From: Prunus persica | Taxonomy: Eukaryota > Streptophyta > Magnoliopsida > Rosales > Rosaceae | Reading direction: 5' to 3' | Length of the DNA stretch: 64,000 bases | NCBI RefSeq assembly: GCF_000346465.2 | Contig: NC_034015.1 | Coordinates: 6,046,188 to 6,110,187 of the forward strand | Shown: piece after piece, positions 1 through 10,305 of the stretch | Position numbering within the stretch: the first letter of the stretch is position 1 | Layout: each line of letters opens with the position of its first letter | The notes under the pieces: model-generated | Databases searched by the model: none | Told to the model about the DNA's origin: nothing | Seen by the model: only the letters and a program-made list of their open reading frames with translations | Program-made: the position numbers and the translations under genes

Positions 1-978
1 TTAACTCGGGGAAATATACTGCAGCCAGATCTGGATCATCCAGAATGCGCCAGGGGCAGACAGGTTCAGCGGATTTTCCAGAGTGGCGGTATGCAGATTC
101 TTGAAAAGGTGGGCCAGAACTGTTGCTCCAAGCCCCACATCAGTGTGATTGTGAAGAGCTTCTGCCAGATGTCTATACTCAAGCAGAACTGCAGAGGACC
201 GATTGGGGAAAACGAATCGGTTCAGCCAATACAGAAGGAACAACATATGTTGCTGGTCCTTGTCCTTCTCAGCACTGAATTTCTTCAGATAGTTGGAGAA
301 GGAGCAGTTCTGGTTGATCACAGCTGGGGGGATAACAAAGGGGGTGGCCACTTTCTCTTGATTCCTCCGCCTGTGATAGTCTCCAACAGCATCAACAGGT
401 CTGCCATGGGGCCTAAACCCAAAAATCTGAGCCATGTCCAGCAGAGTTGGAGCCATGGGACCCACACGGAAATCAAACGTGTTGCTGGCAGAATTCCAGA
501 AACACAGGGCAGCAACAAGCAGGTTCTCATCTCTGTTAATCGACTGCTTGGACAGAAGAATAGCGTCATAAATCCCAGCTCTCCTCCAGTGACCCCCATA
601 TCTCGGGAGAAGTCTGTCAATCCAGTCTGCCCATTTGACGGAACTGTTCCTCACCTCGCTGGACGGGAAAGATCGACTCAGATTCTTGCTAACCCAAGAA
701 TGATGGGCCAGGGCAGAAGAGCTCTCAAAACACAAAGGAGCCTCCGCATCCTTTTTTAGCAATTCTGCCATCTCAGCTGGAACAGGACCAAACCAATGAG
801 GCCCTAACACGAGGGTGTTCTCGAACAGATGAAGGACATTCTCGTCCAGATTCTTTTGAGCAAAAGGGTGAAGCTTGCTCCTGACCTCTATCGCGTGGGC
901 ATCAATCCCGCTCCCAGTGATATAATCGGGAGGAATTGAAGCGGAGGAGGATTGAGCACGGGACCTTGGGGAAGACAT
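1..978 (-). CDS. Plant mobile domain (PMD, aminotransferase-like) protein, partial, antisense inside an LTR element
   Basis: An open frame of 325 residues runs from an ATG at 976-978 to the window edge without a stop. The middle holds the PMD signature: a W/F-rich strand pair followed by G-P-M-A-P-T-L-L-D-M and then G-R-P-V-D (about residues 170-200). PMD proteins (the MAIN/MAIL family) act in plant nuclei in gene and transposon silencing, and related copies ride on transposons. The N-terminal 25 residues are Ser-rich. The start is supported by a 5' leader with a telo-box and TATA-like sequence just upstream on the same strand. It lies antisense to the host element, just before that element's 3' LTR, so it is very probably an element-carried copy and not a host MAIL gene. 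No lesions seen, but the C-terminal part is missing from the window. Confidence 0.7.
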   Translation of the reverse strand: MSSPRSRAQSSSASIPPDYITGSGIDAHAIEVRSKLHPFAQKNLDENVLHLFENTLVLGPHWFGPVPAEMAELLKKDAEAPLCFESSSALAHHSWVSKNLSRSFPSSEVRNSSVKWADWIDRLLPRYGGHWRRAGIYDAILLSKQSINRDENLLVAALCFWNSASNTFDFRVGPMAPTLLDMAQIFGFRPHGRPVDAVGDYHRRRNQEKVATPFVIPPAVINQNCSFSNYLKKFSAEKDKDQQHMLFLLYWLNRFVFPNRSSAVLLEYRHLAEALHNHTDVGLGATVLAHLFKNLHTATLENPLNLSAPGAFWMIQIWLQYISPS

Positions 979-1059
979 CTCTGATTCGAAGGCAGAAACA
1001 GAAGAAGGAGAGGTTTGAAGAAAGATATCTCGAAAGAAGCTCGCAGGAACGAGAGTTGG

Positions 1060-1153
1060 AAGGTTTAGGGTTTTCAGAGGCTATGAATTTGAATTTCTTT
1101 TAAAGAAGAGCTCGAAAACGTGGGAAGAGGACGAAAACGTGGGAAGAGGAAGA
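1060..1153 (-). promoter_or_regulatory. Putative promoter/leader of the antisense PMD gene
   Basis: Reading on -, a telo-box (AAACCCTAAACC, 1061-1072) lies about 85 bases upstream of the ATG, preceded by an A/T block (TTTAAAAGAAATT) near 1092-1106 and two direct copies of an 18-base GAAAACGTGGGAAGAGGA unit (about 1113-1150 on +). Telo-boxes are common in plant 5' leaders. That this drives the PMD gene is inference. Confidence 0.4.
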
Positions 1154-1282
1154 TGGGACGACACCTGATGATTATTAGCTAGTAACTAGCCATTTTCCCA
1201 CGAACTCTAGTTCGTAGCAAGCAGACGTGGCAGACGTAGGCGAAAAGACGGAAGAAACTGGCGCGCGAATTAATTGGCAAAA

Positions 1283-1324
1283 CATTAAGTCTAAAACCGT
1301 CCAAGAAACGATTCAGACTTAATG
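1283..1324. repeat. Perfect 10-bp inverted repeat just before the polypurine tract
   Basis: CATTAAGTCT at 1283-1292 is exactly complementary to AGACTTAATG at 1315-1324, with a 22-base loop. The right arm ends at the start of the G run that precedes the LTR, so a stem would place the polypurine tract at its base. Confidence 0.6.
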
Positions 1325-1331
1325 GGGGCAT
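1321..1331 (+). other. Polypurine tract of the first Tat-type element
   Basis: The purine-rich AATGGGGGCAT directly abuts the TG of the LTR at 1332. It fixes the LTR as a 3' LTR reading on +, in agreement with the TATA box inside it. Confidence 0.65.
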
Positions 1332-2863
1332 TGTTTGGGCCCAAATTCGGCACGCCCAAAGCCCTAAAAACAGGCCCAGAGTAAAATTGCTTGCCCAGCC
1401 CAAAGACTTGAGAAAAACAAAAATATGATCCAGGCAGATTGGGCTTCACACCAAGAATGTTGAAAACAAAGCTTCAAAGCCTCAGCCCAAAAGAAGGGCC
1501 CAATAAGGAAGCTGACAAAATGAACTTCAAGAGATCAGCCCATAAATTTTGATTGGGTTCAAACCCAAGAAAGAAAAAAAACTCACATGTTTGTCACGTA
1601 ATTATCTCAACGTTGAAAAATCAGCAATTCCAACTAAAGTTTAAAATATAAAGGGGACATTTCTAAGACACTGCCGACAAGAAGATCAAAAACCCAGCTG
1701 TGTTCAAGATCTACCATCTCCCAAGGAATTCACAGGCCACGCTTCCTAAGCTAAAGCAGAAAAAAGGGAACTGTTCCAAGAAATACAAAAGAGAAGAACC
1801 AAACCGCCATAAAAAGCCCACACAGACAATGACATCAGAGAAATGCCACCCAAGAAACCAGGGAAGAAACTGCTTTAGGAGGTGACTGCGTGGAGTTTGT
1901 CTGCCATGACTGATAAAGATCTTTTTACTTTACGATGTAAGAGATTTTTTTGTGCCGCCCATTATTTTAACATCACAGGTCTCTTATAAAAGACGAAGGC
2001 AGGCAAGGAAGCAAGGACATCAACACAACAACATCAAAAACATACACTCAAACTCATCAAACAAATGAGAAAACAGCTTTAGATCAGAACTCCAAAGTTC
2101 AGACTTAGAAAATAAGTCTTCTGAAAACGAGATCCCTCTCGTTACAAATTTGGTTCAGCAAAAGCCAAGACAAACACAGTTTGAGTTTTCACAAAATATG
2201 AAAACCTCAACAAATTTTACAGCATAGTTCCAGCCTGCTAAATTCTCGAGAATAGCCACTTCTGTCCCTTCAAACTGAAGAAGTCGCAGTTCTGCCCGCT
2301 CAAAAAGTCTCCCAAGGCTTGAAGTAGATTGAAGCTCTGCCAAAATCGAACTTTGGTATCGATTTATAGCTGAAGCTAAGAAGCTAAAGTTGTGGACAGT
2401 ACAGTCCAGCATAGACGTGCCCAGTCTAGCCCGGATCAGAAGTTTCTACCCAGGCAGAAATGGGATTTCAGCCATCCTGTTTGCCTTTCTAGAGTTGATT
2501 TCTCCCTGTTTAATTTTGTAAAAGGCAGTTCTGCCTGAAACAGTGCTTTATTGTTATCTATTCTGGCCAGAACAACCATTTTGATACTGAGATAAATTGT
2601 GAAAGTCCTCACCAGTCTGAGGCAAGAAAAGAACTTACTTGGGAGATATTCCTCACCCAAATTCACAATCGTTTGTTTTAGAAGTCAGTAACTTGAGGCG
2701 CAAGTTATCCACTCTAAAAATAAGTCTGCTAGAATTTACATTGCTAGCAGTGGCACGCTCGCACACCAAAGAAAGCTGACCTGTCGACCAACTAGTGGTC
2801 TCCAAGTCAGTGGGGAACTTCGCCCTTCCACCTCAAGAGTGGAACGCGCAAAACGGGTGAACA
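1332..2863 (+). repeat. 3' LTR (1532 bp) of the first Tat-type element
   Basis: Starts TGTTTGGGCCC and ends GGGTGAACA. The TATA box CTTATAAAAG is at 1983-1992. It matches the solo LTR at 18883-20319 in inverted orientation over its whole length, which defines both ends to the base. The copy here is about 95 bp longer, mainly because of a stretch near 1755-1850 absent from the solo copy. The frame at 2155-2412 on - has a clear counterpart in the solo LTR but is not a gene; it is simply LTR sequence. Confidence 0.85.
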
Positions 2864-2864
2864 G

Positions 2865-5448
2865 TTAGTAAAAAGCAGAACTGCCGAAGAACACCTGGAC
2901 AATTTGTCAATCATGTTCGGCATACTGAAAGACAACCGGATGAGGCTGAACTCGATGAAATGCGCCTTCGGTGTATCTTTCGGGAAATTCCTCGGATTCA
3001 TGATTAGTCACAGGGGCATCGAAGCGAATCCCGAAAAAATAAAGGCAATCATCGACATGGAAAGGCGAAGACAACGAAGGACATTCAAAGCCTTACCGGA
3101 CGCGTCGCGACCTTGACTCGCTTCATATCAAAGGCTACCGACAAATGTGTACCGTTCTTTAAAGCCTTGAAAGGGGGCAAACGGAATATCATATGGACTG
3201 CCGAGTGTGATAAAGCGTTTCAAGACTTAAAGGACTACATGGGCAAAGCACCCCTTTTATCAAAACCACTACCTGGGGAGATTCTCTCCTTATACCTTTC
3301 GGTATCTGGCACTGCCGTCAGTTCAGTATTGATTCGAAACCAGAGAAAGCAGAGTTACCGATTTTCTATGTCAGTAAGGCACTCCAGAGTGCTGAACTTC
3401 GGTATCCCCCATTAGAGCAACTTGCACTAGCCTTGGTGGTCTGGGCACGAAGACTTCGGCCATACTTTCAAGCACACGGAATCAAAGTTCTGACTAACCA
3501 ACCGCTCCGGCAGGTGCTCCAAAAACCAGAGACTTCTGGCCGATTGATCAAATGGGCGATCGAACTCGGAGAATTCGACATACAGTTCATTCCAAGGCCC
3601 GCCGAAAAGGGTCAGGCTATGGCCGATTTCATCTCCGAACTCACCCCATCAACAGCACAGCCGACACTCGAGCCGGTAACCGAGACTGGATTGCCGAAGG
3701 AACGAGACGCCGAACGCTTTGACGTCTCAACTCCCGTATGGATTCTGCACGTCGACGGCTCGGCAAACTAACAAGGGTGCGGAGCAGGCTTGGTACTGAC
3801 AACACCGGACGGACTCAAGATCGAGTACGCCCTCCGATTCGACTTCTGAACCTCCAACAATGAAGCGGAATATGAGGCTCTCTTGGCCGGCCTTCGGTTA
3901 GCCAAGGGCATGAATGCAAAACAAATCAAAATTCACAGCGACTCCCAGCTCATTGTGAACCAGGTAACGGCAGACTTCGCAGCCAGAGACGCCTCTATGC
4001 ACGCCTACCTTTCGTCTACCCATCAGCTGCTCCAAAGCTTCCGGGCCTACGAGATCAAGCAGATCCCCAGAAGCGAAAATAGCCATGCCGATGCATTGGC
4101 ACGGCTGGCTTCGGCAATCAATGATAAAGTCGGAAGAAAGGTGCCGGTAGAGATTCTTGCCCAACCGAGCACGATAGCTTCCGAAACGTGTACCGTACGG
4201 TATAAAGATACATGGGTGTCTCCTATCTAGTCGTACCTGATCAACGGCACCCTTCCAGAAGACAAGGCCCGGGCCCGAAAGCTTAGGTACCGATCAGCAA
4301 GGTACACCGTCATCAACGACGTCCTTTACAACCGTGGCTACACCACTTCGTATCTCAAATGCCTTACGGCAGAACAGGGGGACTACGTCCTTCGGGAGAT
4401 CCATAATGGTGTGTGCGGCGACCATTCCGGGTTCCGGTCACTCGCCCACAAAGCCTTTCGGCATGGATACTTTTGGCCGACCATGCACCAGGACGCAAAT
4501 TCGCTAGTGAAAAAGTGTGATAAATGCCAGCGCTTCGGTAACATACAGCATATCCTTGCCGAACCCCTGACACCGATCGTGAGTCCTTGGCCCTTCGCAC
4601 AATGGGGACTAGACCTGATCGGTCCGATGCCGCAGGGCAAAGGCCAGGTGAAATACGCAGTGGTCGCCGTCGACTATTTCACCAAATGGGTAGAAGCCGA
4701 ACCTCTGGCAACCATAACGGCAACAAGAGTGGAAGACTTCGTCTGGACTCACATTTGTTGCAGGTTCGGTATCCCGTATGCAATCATTACCGACAACGGT
4801 AGGCAGTTCGATTCGGAACTCTTCAGGCAATTCTGCACCCGCCTGAAAATCAACTTGTTTTTCGCATCACCGGCGCATCCCCAGTCAAACGGTCAAGTCG
4901 AAGCAATAAACAAAATCATCAAGAAGCTACTGAAACGGCAGCTGGATAAGGCTAAAGGAGCTTGGCCGGAGAAGCTTCCCGAAGCACTATGGGCCATTCG
5001 GACGTCTTACCGAACGTCCACCGAAGAAACCCCTTTTTCCCTTGCTTTCGGTTCGGAGGCCGTGGTGCCCGTGGAAATAGGCGAACCTTCCTACCGAACG
5101 GAAACCTTCGCACCGAAGCCGAAGGAAGAAGCACTTTCTCTAAACCTCGATCTTCTTGAAAAGCACCGGGCACATGCCAACCTTCGGAATGAAGCCTACA
5201 AGCAACTTGTCTCTCGGTACTACCACTCTAGGGTCAGACACCGCTCATTCCGAATCGGAGACTGGGTCATGCGGAAGGTATCCCTAGCAACCAAGGATGC
5301 CACGGAAGTGACTCTCGGACCTTCCTGGGAAGGACCCTATGAGATCATCGGTATCCTTCGATCGGGAACCTACCGCCTGAGAGACTCCAACGGTAAGACC
5401 CTTGGTCATCCTTGGAACGTGGAACATCTCAAATACTATTTCAAGTAA
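2865..5448 (+). pseudogene. pol: Ty3/gypsy pol remnant: RT end, RNase H, archaeal-type RNase H, integrase
   Basis: The first codons here follow directly on the YxDD catalytic loop that is missing to the left (L-V-K-S-R-T-A-E-E-H-L). RT and its connection run to about 3100, RNase H to about 3650. The archaeal-type RNase H is at 3745-4130 (H-V-D-G-S, N-N-E-A-E-Y-E, H-S-D-S-Q, H-A-D-A-L-A). Integrase follows: an H2C2 zinc finger near 4400-4540 and the DDE core from 4587 (D-L-I-G, T-D-N-G near 4790, E in Q-V-E-A near 4900), ending FK at 5448. Lesions: frame changes near 3060-3110 and near 3345, and stops at 3769-3771 (TAA), 3847-3849 (TGA) and 4228-4230 (TAG). From 4411 the integrase frame is open for 345 residues. 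It cannot make a full polyprotein. Confidence 0.9.
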
Positions 5449-5882
5449 CCTAGCCTACGGTAGGACAAAGTTGTAACGATTGGAATGTATTTGCCTTTCG
5501 GCAGAGATTAATAGAAAGCCTTCGGCACTATTACTTCAGAACCTCTATTTAAATTACTCTACCAGCCCACGGCAGCCAATAGTGGCAAGTTAACGTTCTA
5601 CGGCATCTTTATTAGCCTACGGCAATAAATGTTTTTCGAAATTGTTACCCTACAGATTCCATCGGAGCTTATCAATTTCGAAGTGTCCCTTTAACGTTAT
5701 AAAACCTATACGGAGCCTTTCGGCGATAATACGTTCGACAATTTAAACACATGTTCAGATTGTTCAAACAATAGTAGATAAAAACATGCATTTGAATTAG
5801 AGATGCCCTCGGCATCAATGTGTTCGGTACATAAAGATAGAAAAAACTAATACAATTATTACAAATAAAACGGCAAGGAGCC
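5449..5882. other. Non-coding spacer between pol and the antisense gene
   Basis: No coding frame seen. The segment has scattered copies of short motifs around C-G-G-C-A that are common throughout this element. It separates the convergent 3' ends of pol (+) and the antisense gene (-). Confidence 0.5.
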
Positions 5883-8222
5883 TCAAGTTTCATCGGCAGC
5901 GGCAGCCTCGGCAGAACCAGAGCCTTCGGCAGCGTCCTCCCCCTCGTACTCCTCGATCATTTCCTCCGGTAGGGGGGAGGGTCGGCGATGAAGTTCAGGT
6001 TCAGCTTTTGCCCAGGGTTGTACCGTTTGAATTGGTACAATAGGTCCGCCATCTCCGAGCCCACTTCCTTATCCAGAAGGACAGTGAACTCTTCAGACGA
6101 GCGGTACCCCTGGATAGCTGACCCAACGGCAGCCTCGATCTCCGCAGCCTTGGCCCGCTCCGACTCCTCCAAGGCCACCTGCACCGCCTCTTTGGCAGCC
6201 TCGGCATCCCTCACTGTCGCCAGCGCTGCCTCCAGGAGACCCTTCATCTCCTCAACCTTCTCCTCTGAAGCTAGAACCTGCCGTTCGGCAGACTCTTTCT
6301 CCTTCAGCAAGTGGGCATGCTCCTGGAGCGCTTTGCCAGCCTCGGCAACCTTGGCCCTACCGTCCTCGTACACCTTCTTGGCGCGCTCGGCAGCAGCAAT
6401 GGCCCGCTTGACGCAGAGCCACATGTCCATGGACGCTTGCACAAAACAAAGAAAGTCAGAAGCATGCCCCACTAACAAAAATAAAGGGACGAACGAAGAA
6501 AGAAAATCTTACCGAGGCCGGAAGCCGGAAGGCGAGTCCAGCCTCCTCCCGAAGAAACTTCTTCGGTAGTTCGTCGATCTCCGGCAGCTCCATCTGAGAA
6601 CCGAGGATCATATGGTTGACGAACTGAACCGTCTTCGCTGGGCAGGCAATGGTGACGGCTTCGGAAGGGCCGTCCTCGTCGTCCACCGCAAGGACAGCGC
6701 TCGGGACCTCCGACTGGCGAGGGCACTTGGAGACTGGCTCGGCCTCCAGATCGACTGTCTCCGGCCGCTTGCCGGCAGCCTTGGAAGCAGCGGCTTCAGT
6801 ACCCATCCGCCTCGGTGCGGAGTCCTCATCGCCGACCCACCTAAGCACAGGCTCGGCACCCAGCTGCCGCATACGATCGGCGAGAGTCTGATCCTCGGGA
6901 TCCACCGCCGCCTGCCGAGCAGAAGCCTCTTCGGGCTGCCTCTTTTTCTTCTTGCCCTCCAGGCCCATCATTAGGCGCCTCCTGGAGGACTCGTTCATCT
7001 TCTTCGCCTCGACAGCCTTCCTTGCGTCCGTCACTGGTCAAAAACGTTCGGTCAGTCGGCAAGCAAAAGCAATATACGAAAACAAAAAAAAGAGAAGGAA
7101 AGATACACTTACTCTCGGCAGGGTTAACGAGGCCGGCTCTGATGAGGTTGTCAGTGAAGAGGAAGTGTGGGTAAACTCGCTCGGCAGCGGGTACTCTCAG
7201 CCTCACTCTGTCGAGCTGCCGGATCTCACTCGGCTTGGGGCTCGGCTGCTTGAGTTTACCTGTCAGAAGAAGGAAAATTAGTAAAATAAAGCAAGGAAAA
7301 AGAAGAGAGAAGAGAAGCCGGCCTATCAATCGGTATTTCGGGAACCTACCGGCAATCTGAAATGTCTTGGGGACAGAGTAGCACCCGCCGATTCCTCCAC
7401 GACTTTTGAGAAGTCGGCACCGAGCTGATGAAATACCCCCGCTCGGAAGCCTTCAGGCAGTTCGCCTGAACCCAGCCGCCGTGATCGGCGCTCTTGGACT
7501 TGGTAATACTGTATAAGTACGAGAACTGCTCGTAGGAAGGCTCCCCCTCCTCGGCAATCCCGAACGCAGCAATTACCCCCATCAAGGCCACCCAGAAGTT
7601 GAGGTTGTACTAGCCGGGAGCGTACCCGATCTGGGCAAGGATCTTCTGCACGGCAGGTTACAACGGCAACCGAACCCCTTGCAGAAGAACGTCGGTGAAG
7701 AAGGTCACTTCACCGTCCGCTGGGTCACTGAGGGACTCAACAGGGCTCGGTATCCTCATCTTCACCGAGTCCGAAATGAGGTACTCGGCCCTAATCCTCT
7801 CCAGCTCTCGTTCGGTGATCTTGTTGGGCTCCAAGTAGTCAACCCCGAACAGAGTCTTCCTAGGCACACCCACCGGTATCCTAGGCTGCCCTCGGTGGAC
7901 GATTGTCACCCTCGGTCGGGAGGGACCGGCAATGCCCTCACTACGACCGGAGGTGGAGGCCTCAGGTTGATGCTTAAACGGGCCGACACGGGTACCGTCG
8001 TTGCGCACCACGGCCAAGGGTAGCGGTTGCCCCCTCCATAAGCCCCTTGCCGATGCCATGGGTGGGAACGGAGTTCACCTCCTCACCGAATAATTCAACA
8101 TCGGTGTCTTCTCCACCCTCGGCGTCGAGGCTCACAGCCCCGCTGGACGTATCCCATCCCGATGACAACTCCCCATCGAACGCGTTGGGCTCACTGCCAA
8201 ACGGCGACTCGCTATCGGACAT
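5883..8222 (-). pseudogene. Four-exon antisense gene, 'putative gypsy type transposon' (Transposase_28-like) family
   Basis: On - I read four exons with consensus splice sites: 8222-7350 (donor G|GTAGGT), 7259-7113 (acceptor GACAG, donor GTAAGTG), 7033-6513 (acceptor ACCAG, donor GTAAGAT) and 6435-5883 (acceptor TGCAAG). Exon 1 encodes an acidic N-terminus, then a segment with E-R-E-L-E-R-I-R-A-E-Y and P-A-D-G-E-V-T-F-F, then the globular part found in plant 'putative gypsy type transposon' proteins. Exon 3 has a basic cluster (GKKKKRQPEE). Exon 4 is a long Ala/Glu/Lys coiled coil. Breaks: a one-base frame change near 8045-8060, TAG at 7610-7612 and TAA at 7658-7660 (both C-to-T type), and a one-base contraction of a C run near 5970 that causes an early stop at 5957. 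Function unknown. Family assignment is from memory of the fold and motifs. Confidence 0.75.
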
Positions 8223-8914
8223 CTACAAAACAAAGAAAGGGAAGCTAAGGCCCGTGCCACAAACTACCCTACCGATACCTACGTCGCTACCTATGGCCAC
8301 TCGACTACCGAAGGAAGATCCTACTTAACGTTCGGCTAGCCTATGCCATGGAAAGACGTATAATTACATAAAAAGAGAGTATTCAGGGGATACCGAATGG
8401 TATCTTACCTTGAGTAGGGTGGGATGATTTGATCGCTGATCAGAGACTTCGGAAATCGCCCTGTATGCCGAGAACCGCTCTAAAAAATCGCCTTGATTGC
8501 CGTTCACTCTATTCAGAAATCGCCTTGATTGCCGTTCACTCTCTTCGGAAATCGCACTCACAGAGCTCTCGCTTCAACTCACAATTGCAAAGTGAGCCTT
8601 ACGACCGGAGCAACCTCTATTTATAGGGAGAGAGCTGTAACGGTACGCCTCGGGAGACTAAACGGCTCTTTAATGCGCCGTCAGACGTACTTTTGCTGAC
8701 CACGTGCCACCCGACGAATGGAGCCGCTGACTGCATGCCAGGCACGGAAGACGAAGTGTCTCTCTGCCCTCTCACCTCTCAGCATCGACGACCCCTCGAG
8801 TCCCATGTCAATCTCCCACGAACGAGCCTACCGAACGGCAGGTTAACCTCCGAACCGCCATAGAGAACTAAATTCCCTTCCGAAGGACCTTCGGAAGAGA
8901 ACTTGGGGGACTAC
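8223..8914. other. Antisense-gene leader, short tandem repeat and polypurine tract
   Basis: Holds the antisense 5' leader and TATA box, a 32-bp unit repeated about twice at 8488-8551 (core ATCGCCTTGATTGCCGTTCA), and the G-rich tract TTGGGGGACTAC at 8903-8914 next to the LTR. No other coding signal seen. Confidence 0.5.
8617..8626 (-). promoter_or_regulatory. TATA box of the antisense gene
   Basis: On - the sequence reads CTATAAATAG within CCCTATAAATAGAGG, a near-ideal plant TATA box. It lies about 395 bases upstream of the antisense ATG at 8222, outside the LTR, so the antisense gene seems to own a promoter separate from the retroelement promoter. Confidence 0.6.
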
Positions 8915-9387
8915 TGTTTATACCGGAAATAAACGGCTTATGACAACCGAACACGTGGACAGGATCGATATTGGCTGCAGGAACCCTTCGGCAGTTTGCC
9001 TTCCGAAGCCATCTATCTTGCCCCTTTTTACCATCGGACACGTGTCATGCTCACAATCCATGTCCACAGTCCCACATCGGAAATATGAGCACAGTGCACA
9101 CCTCCCAAGGCCTATTTAAGAAGACCCCTATCCCCAAAAGGAAGGGATCAGAACTAACGGTACGCTATCGATTGATCTGTCAGTTAACATTACTAAAACC
9201 GTACTTACTAAAGCATCGGAGAGCCTTCGGCCAGTACCACACCGGTACCCCAAGGACTTACCGAACCCTTCCTTTTGCAGGTACTTACCCTTCCGAAGTA
9301 GAACATCTTCCGAGGACAGTCACCTACCGAAGGCATAATATCACTAAGTTGACGAAATACGTGCTGAACCACTTTTTCGCATCAACA
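8915..9387 (+). repeat. 3' LTR (473 bp) of the second Tat element
   Basis: Begins TGTTTATACC right after the polypurine tract and ends CATCAACA, giving TGTT/AACA ends. A TATA-like CTATTTAAG lies at 9112-9120. The 5' LTR is outside the window, so the right end is placed by the terminal motif only. Confidence 0.7.
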
Positions 9388-9410
9388 GTGTTCAACCTCA
9401 TTATTCTAAG

Positions 9411-9814
9411 CTTCGTTGGAGGGCTCGCCTAGGCCACCAACAATGATCCGCTGGAGAGGGTCTTTTCTCCGTTCGGTGAGATCATTGAATCGAAGGGCCG
9501 TTTGACGCATGTTCTCTCTCTGCTACTTGATCTTCTGTTTCTCTATGTTACTTGATCTTTCTCTCCCAAATATTGAAGATCGATCGATTCCTTTTCATTT
9601 TTGTTTATTATTGTGTATTTGTTTGATTATACTCCGGTGTTTTGGTTTTGATGGACGGATCTGATTTGATTTGGTTTCTTTTGTGTTTCTAGATCATCAA
9701 CGACCGTGAGACTGGGAGGTCCAGGGGCTTCGGCTTCGTCTTCGTCATCTTCAGCAACAAGAAGGCCATGAGGGACGCAATCGAAGGCATGAACAACCAG
9801 AACCTCGACAGTCG
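9411..9814 (+). pseudogene. Glycine-rich RNA-binding protein (RRM) gene fragment
   Basis: Two exon remnants encode most of an RRM like that of plant GR-RBPs (GRP7/GRP8 type), which bind RNA in nucleus and cytoplasm. Exon 1 (9411-9495) has F-V-G-G-L-A (RNP2) followed by TAG where the family has Trp, then F-S-P-F-G-E-I-I. Its donor reads GG in place of GT. Exon 2 (9693-9814, acceptor CTAG) has R-S-R-G-F-G-F-V (RNP1) with two extra residues after it, then diverges past N-L-D. The N-terminus is cut off at the second Tat element's 3' end and the glycine-rich tail is absent. A dead fragment. Confidence 0.8.
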
Positions 9815-10305
9815 TAAGACTGAGACCTACATTATTTTGTAGTGTGCCTCAGTTGTACAACAGAATATATGCCGAGTAATCATAGTTGGCTGCTACATTC
9901 CCATATATCCACGTACTTACATTTCAGTTCCTCCATACCTCATTAATTTGCTTTCGCCTTTTACTTTTATCTCCTTTGAATTGCTTTATACATATTACCA
10001 TTCTTTTTTTCACAGAGTTTACAGAGTTTTAAATTAATTTAAATGAATTTTACAGAGTTTGCAAGATACAGTCGCTGGATTTACAAGTATGGATTATAAA
10101 ACTCTTGATCAATTCGCTTACAAGATCTGGTAAAAGAGGAGTTTTTATGTTGTCATTTATATTACAAGTCTTCAGAGTCCTTTATCCCTTCTGCCAGTCC
10201 TGCCTAGTGAGCTGTATGGTTTCAGAAAATTCACTATGTTTGAATGCTTCGAGATTTGTATTTATATATATGAAATTACTCTACTGAAATTTATATGCCA
10301 TCCAG
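9815..10305. other. No gene seen
   Basis: AT-rich sequence between the GR-RBP and exportin-T fragments. I cannot assign any exon; the short frame at 10105-10287 has no recognisable content. Confidence 0.4.

Larger units (their letters stand above)
1..2863 (+). mobile_element. Tat-type LTR retrotransposon, 3' part, nested in a second Tat element
   Basis: This is the 3' end of an LTR retrotransposon; the rest lies left of the window. Seen directly: a 1.53-kb LTR (TG...CA) with a TATA box reading on +, a purine-rich tract immediately before it, and upstream an antisense gene for a plant mobile domain protein. Order antisense gene, polypurine tract, 3' LTR is the layout known for Tat-lineage Ty3/gypsy elements; the lineage call is inferred from this layout because no pol is visible. 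Its right edge falls inside the reverse transcriptase of the next element, so it is the younger insertion. The first five bases after it (GTTAG, 2864-2868) should be the target duplication; the partner is outside the window. A solo LTR of the same family lies at 18883-20319 in the opposite orientation. Confidence 0.75.
2864..9387 (+). mobile_element. Second Tat-lineage Ty3/gypsy retrotransposon, 5' part displaced by the nested element
   Basis: Contains, in order on +, the end of the reverse transcriptase, RNase H, a second archaeal-type RNase H, integrase, a non-coding spacer, an antisense gene on -, a G-rich polypurine tract, and a 473-bp 3' LTR. The second RNase H and the antisense gene are marks of the Tat lineage. 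The protease, gag and 5' LTR lie left of the window beyond the nested element. The element's right end abuts a GR-RBP exon fragment, suggesting it inserted in that gene. Confidence 0.85.

Noticed and set aside
91..759. 222-codon frame on + opposite the PMD gene
   Set aside because: Shadow of the PMD coding strand; no recognisable domain.
8971..9432. 153-codon frame on + crossing the 3' LTR
   Set aside because: It lies in LTR sequence and runs into the GR-RBP fragment; stop and composition fit chance.
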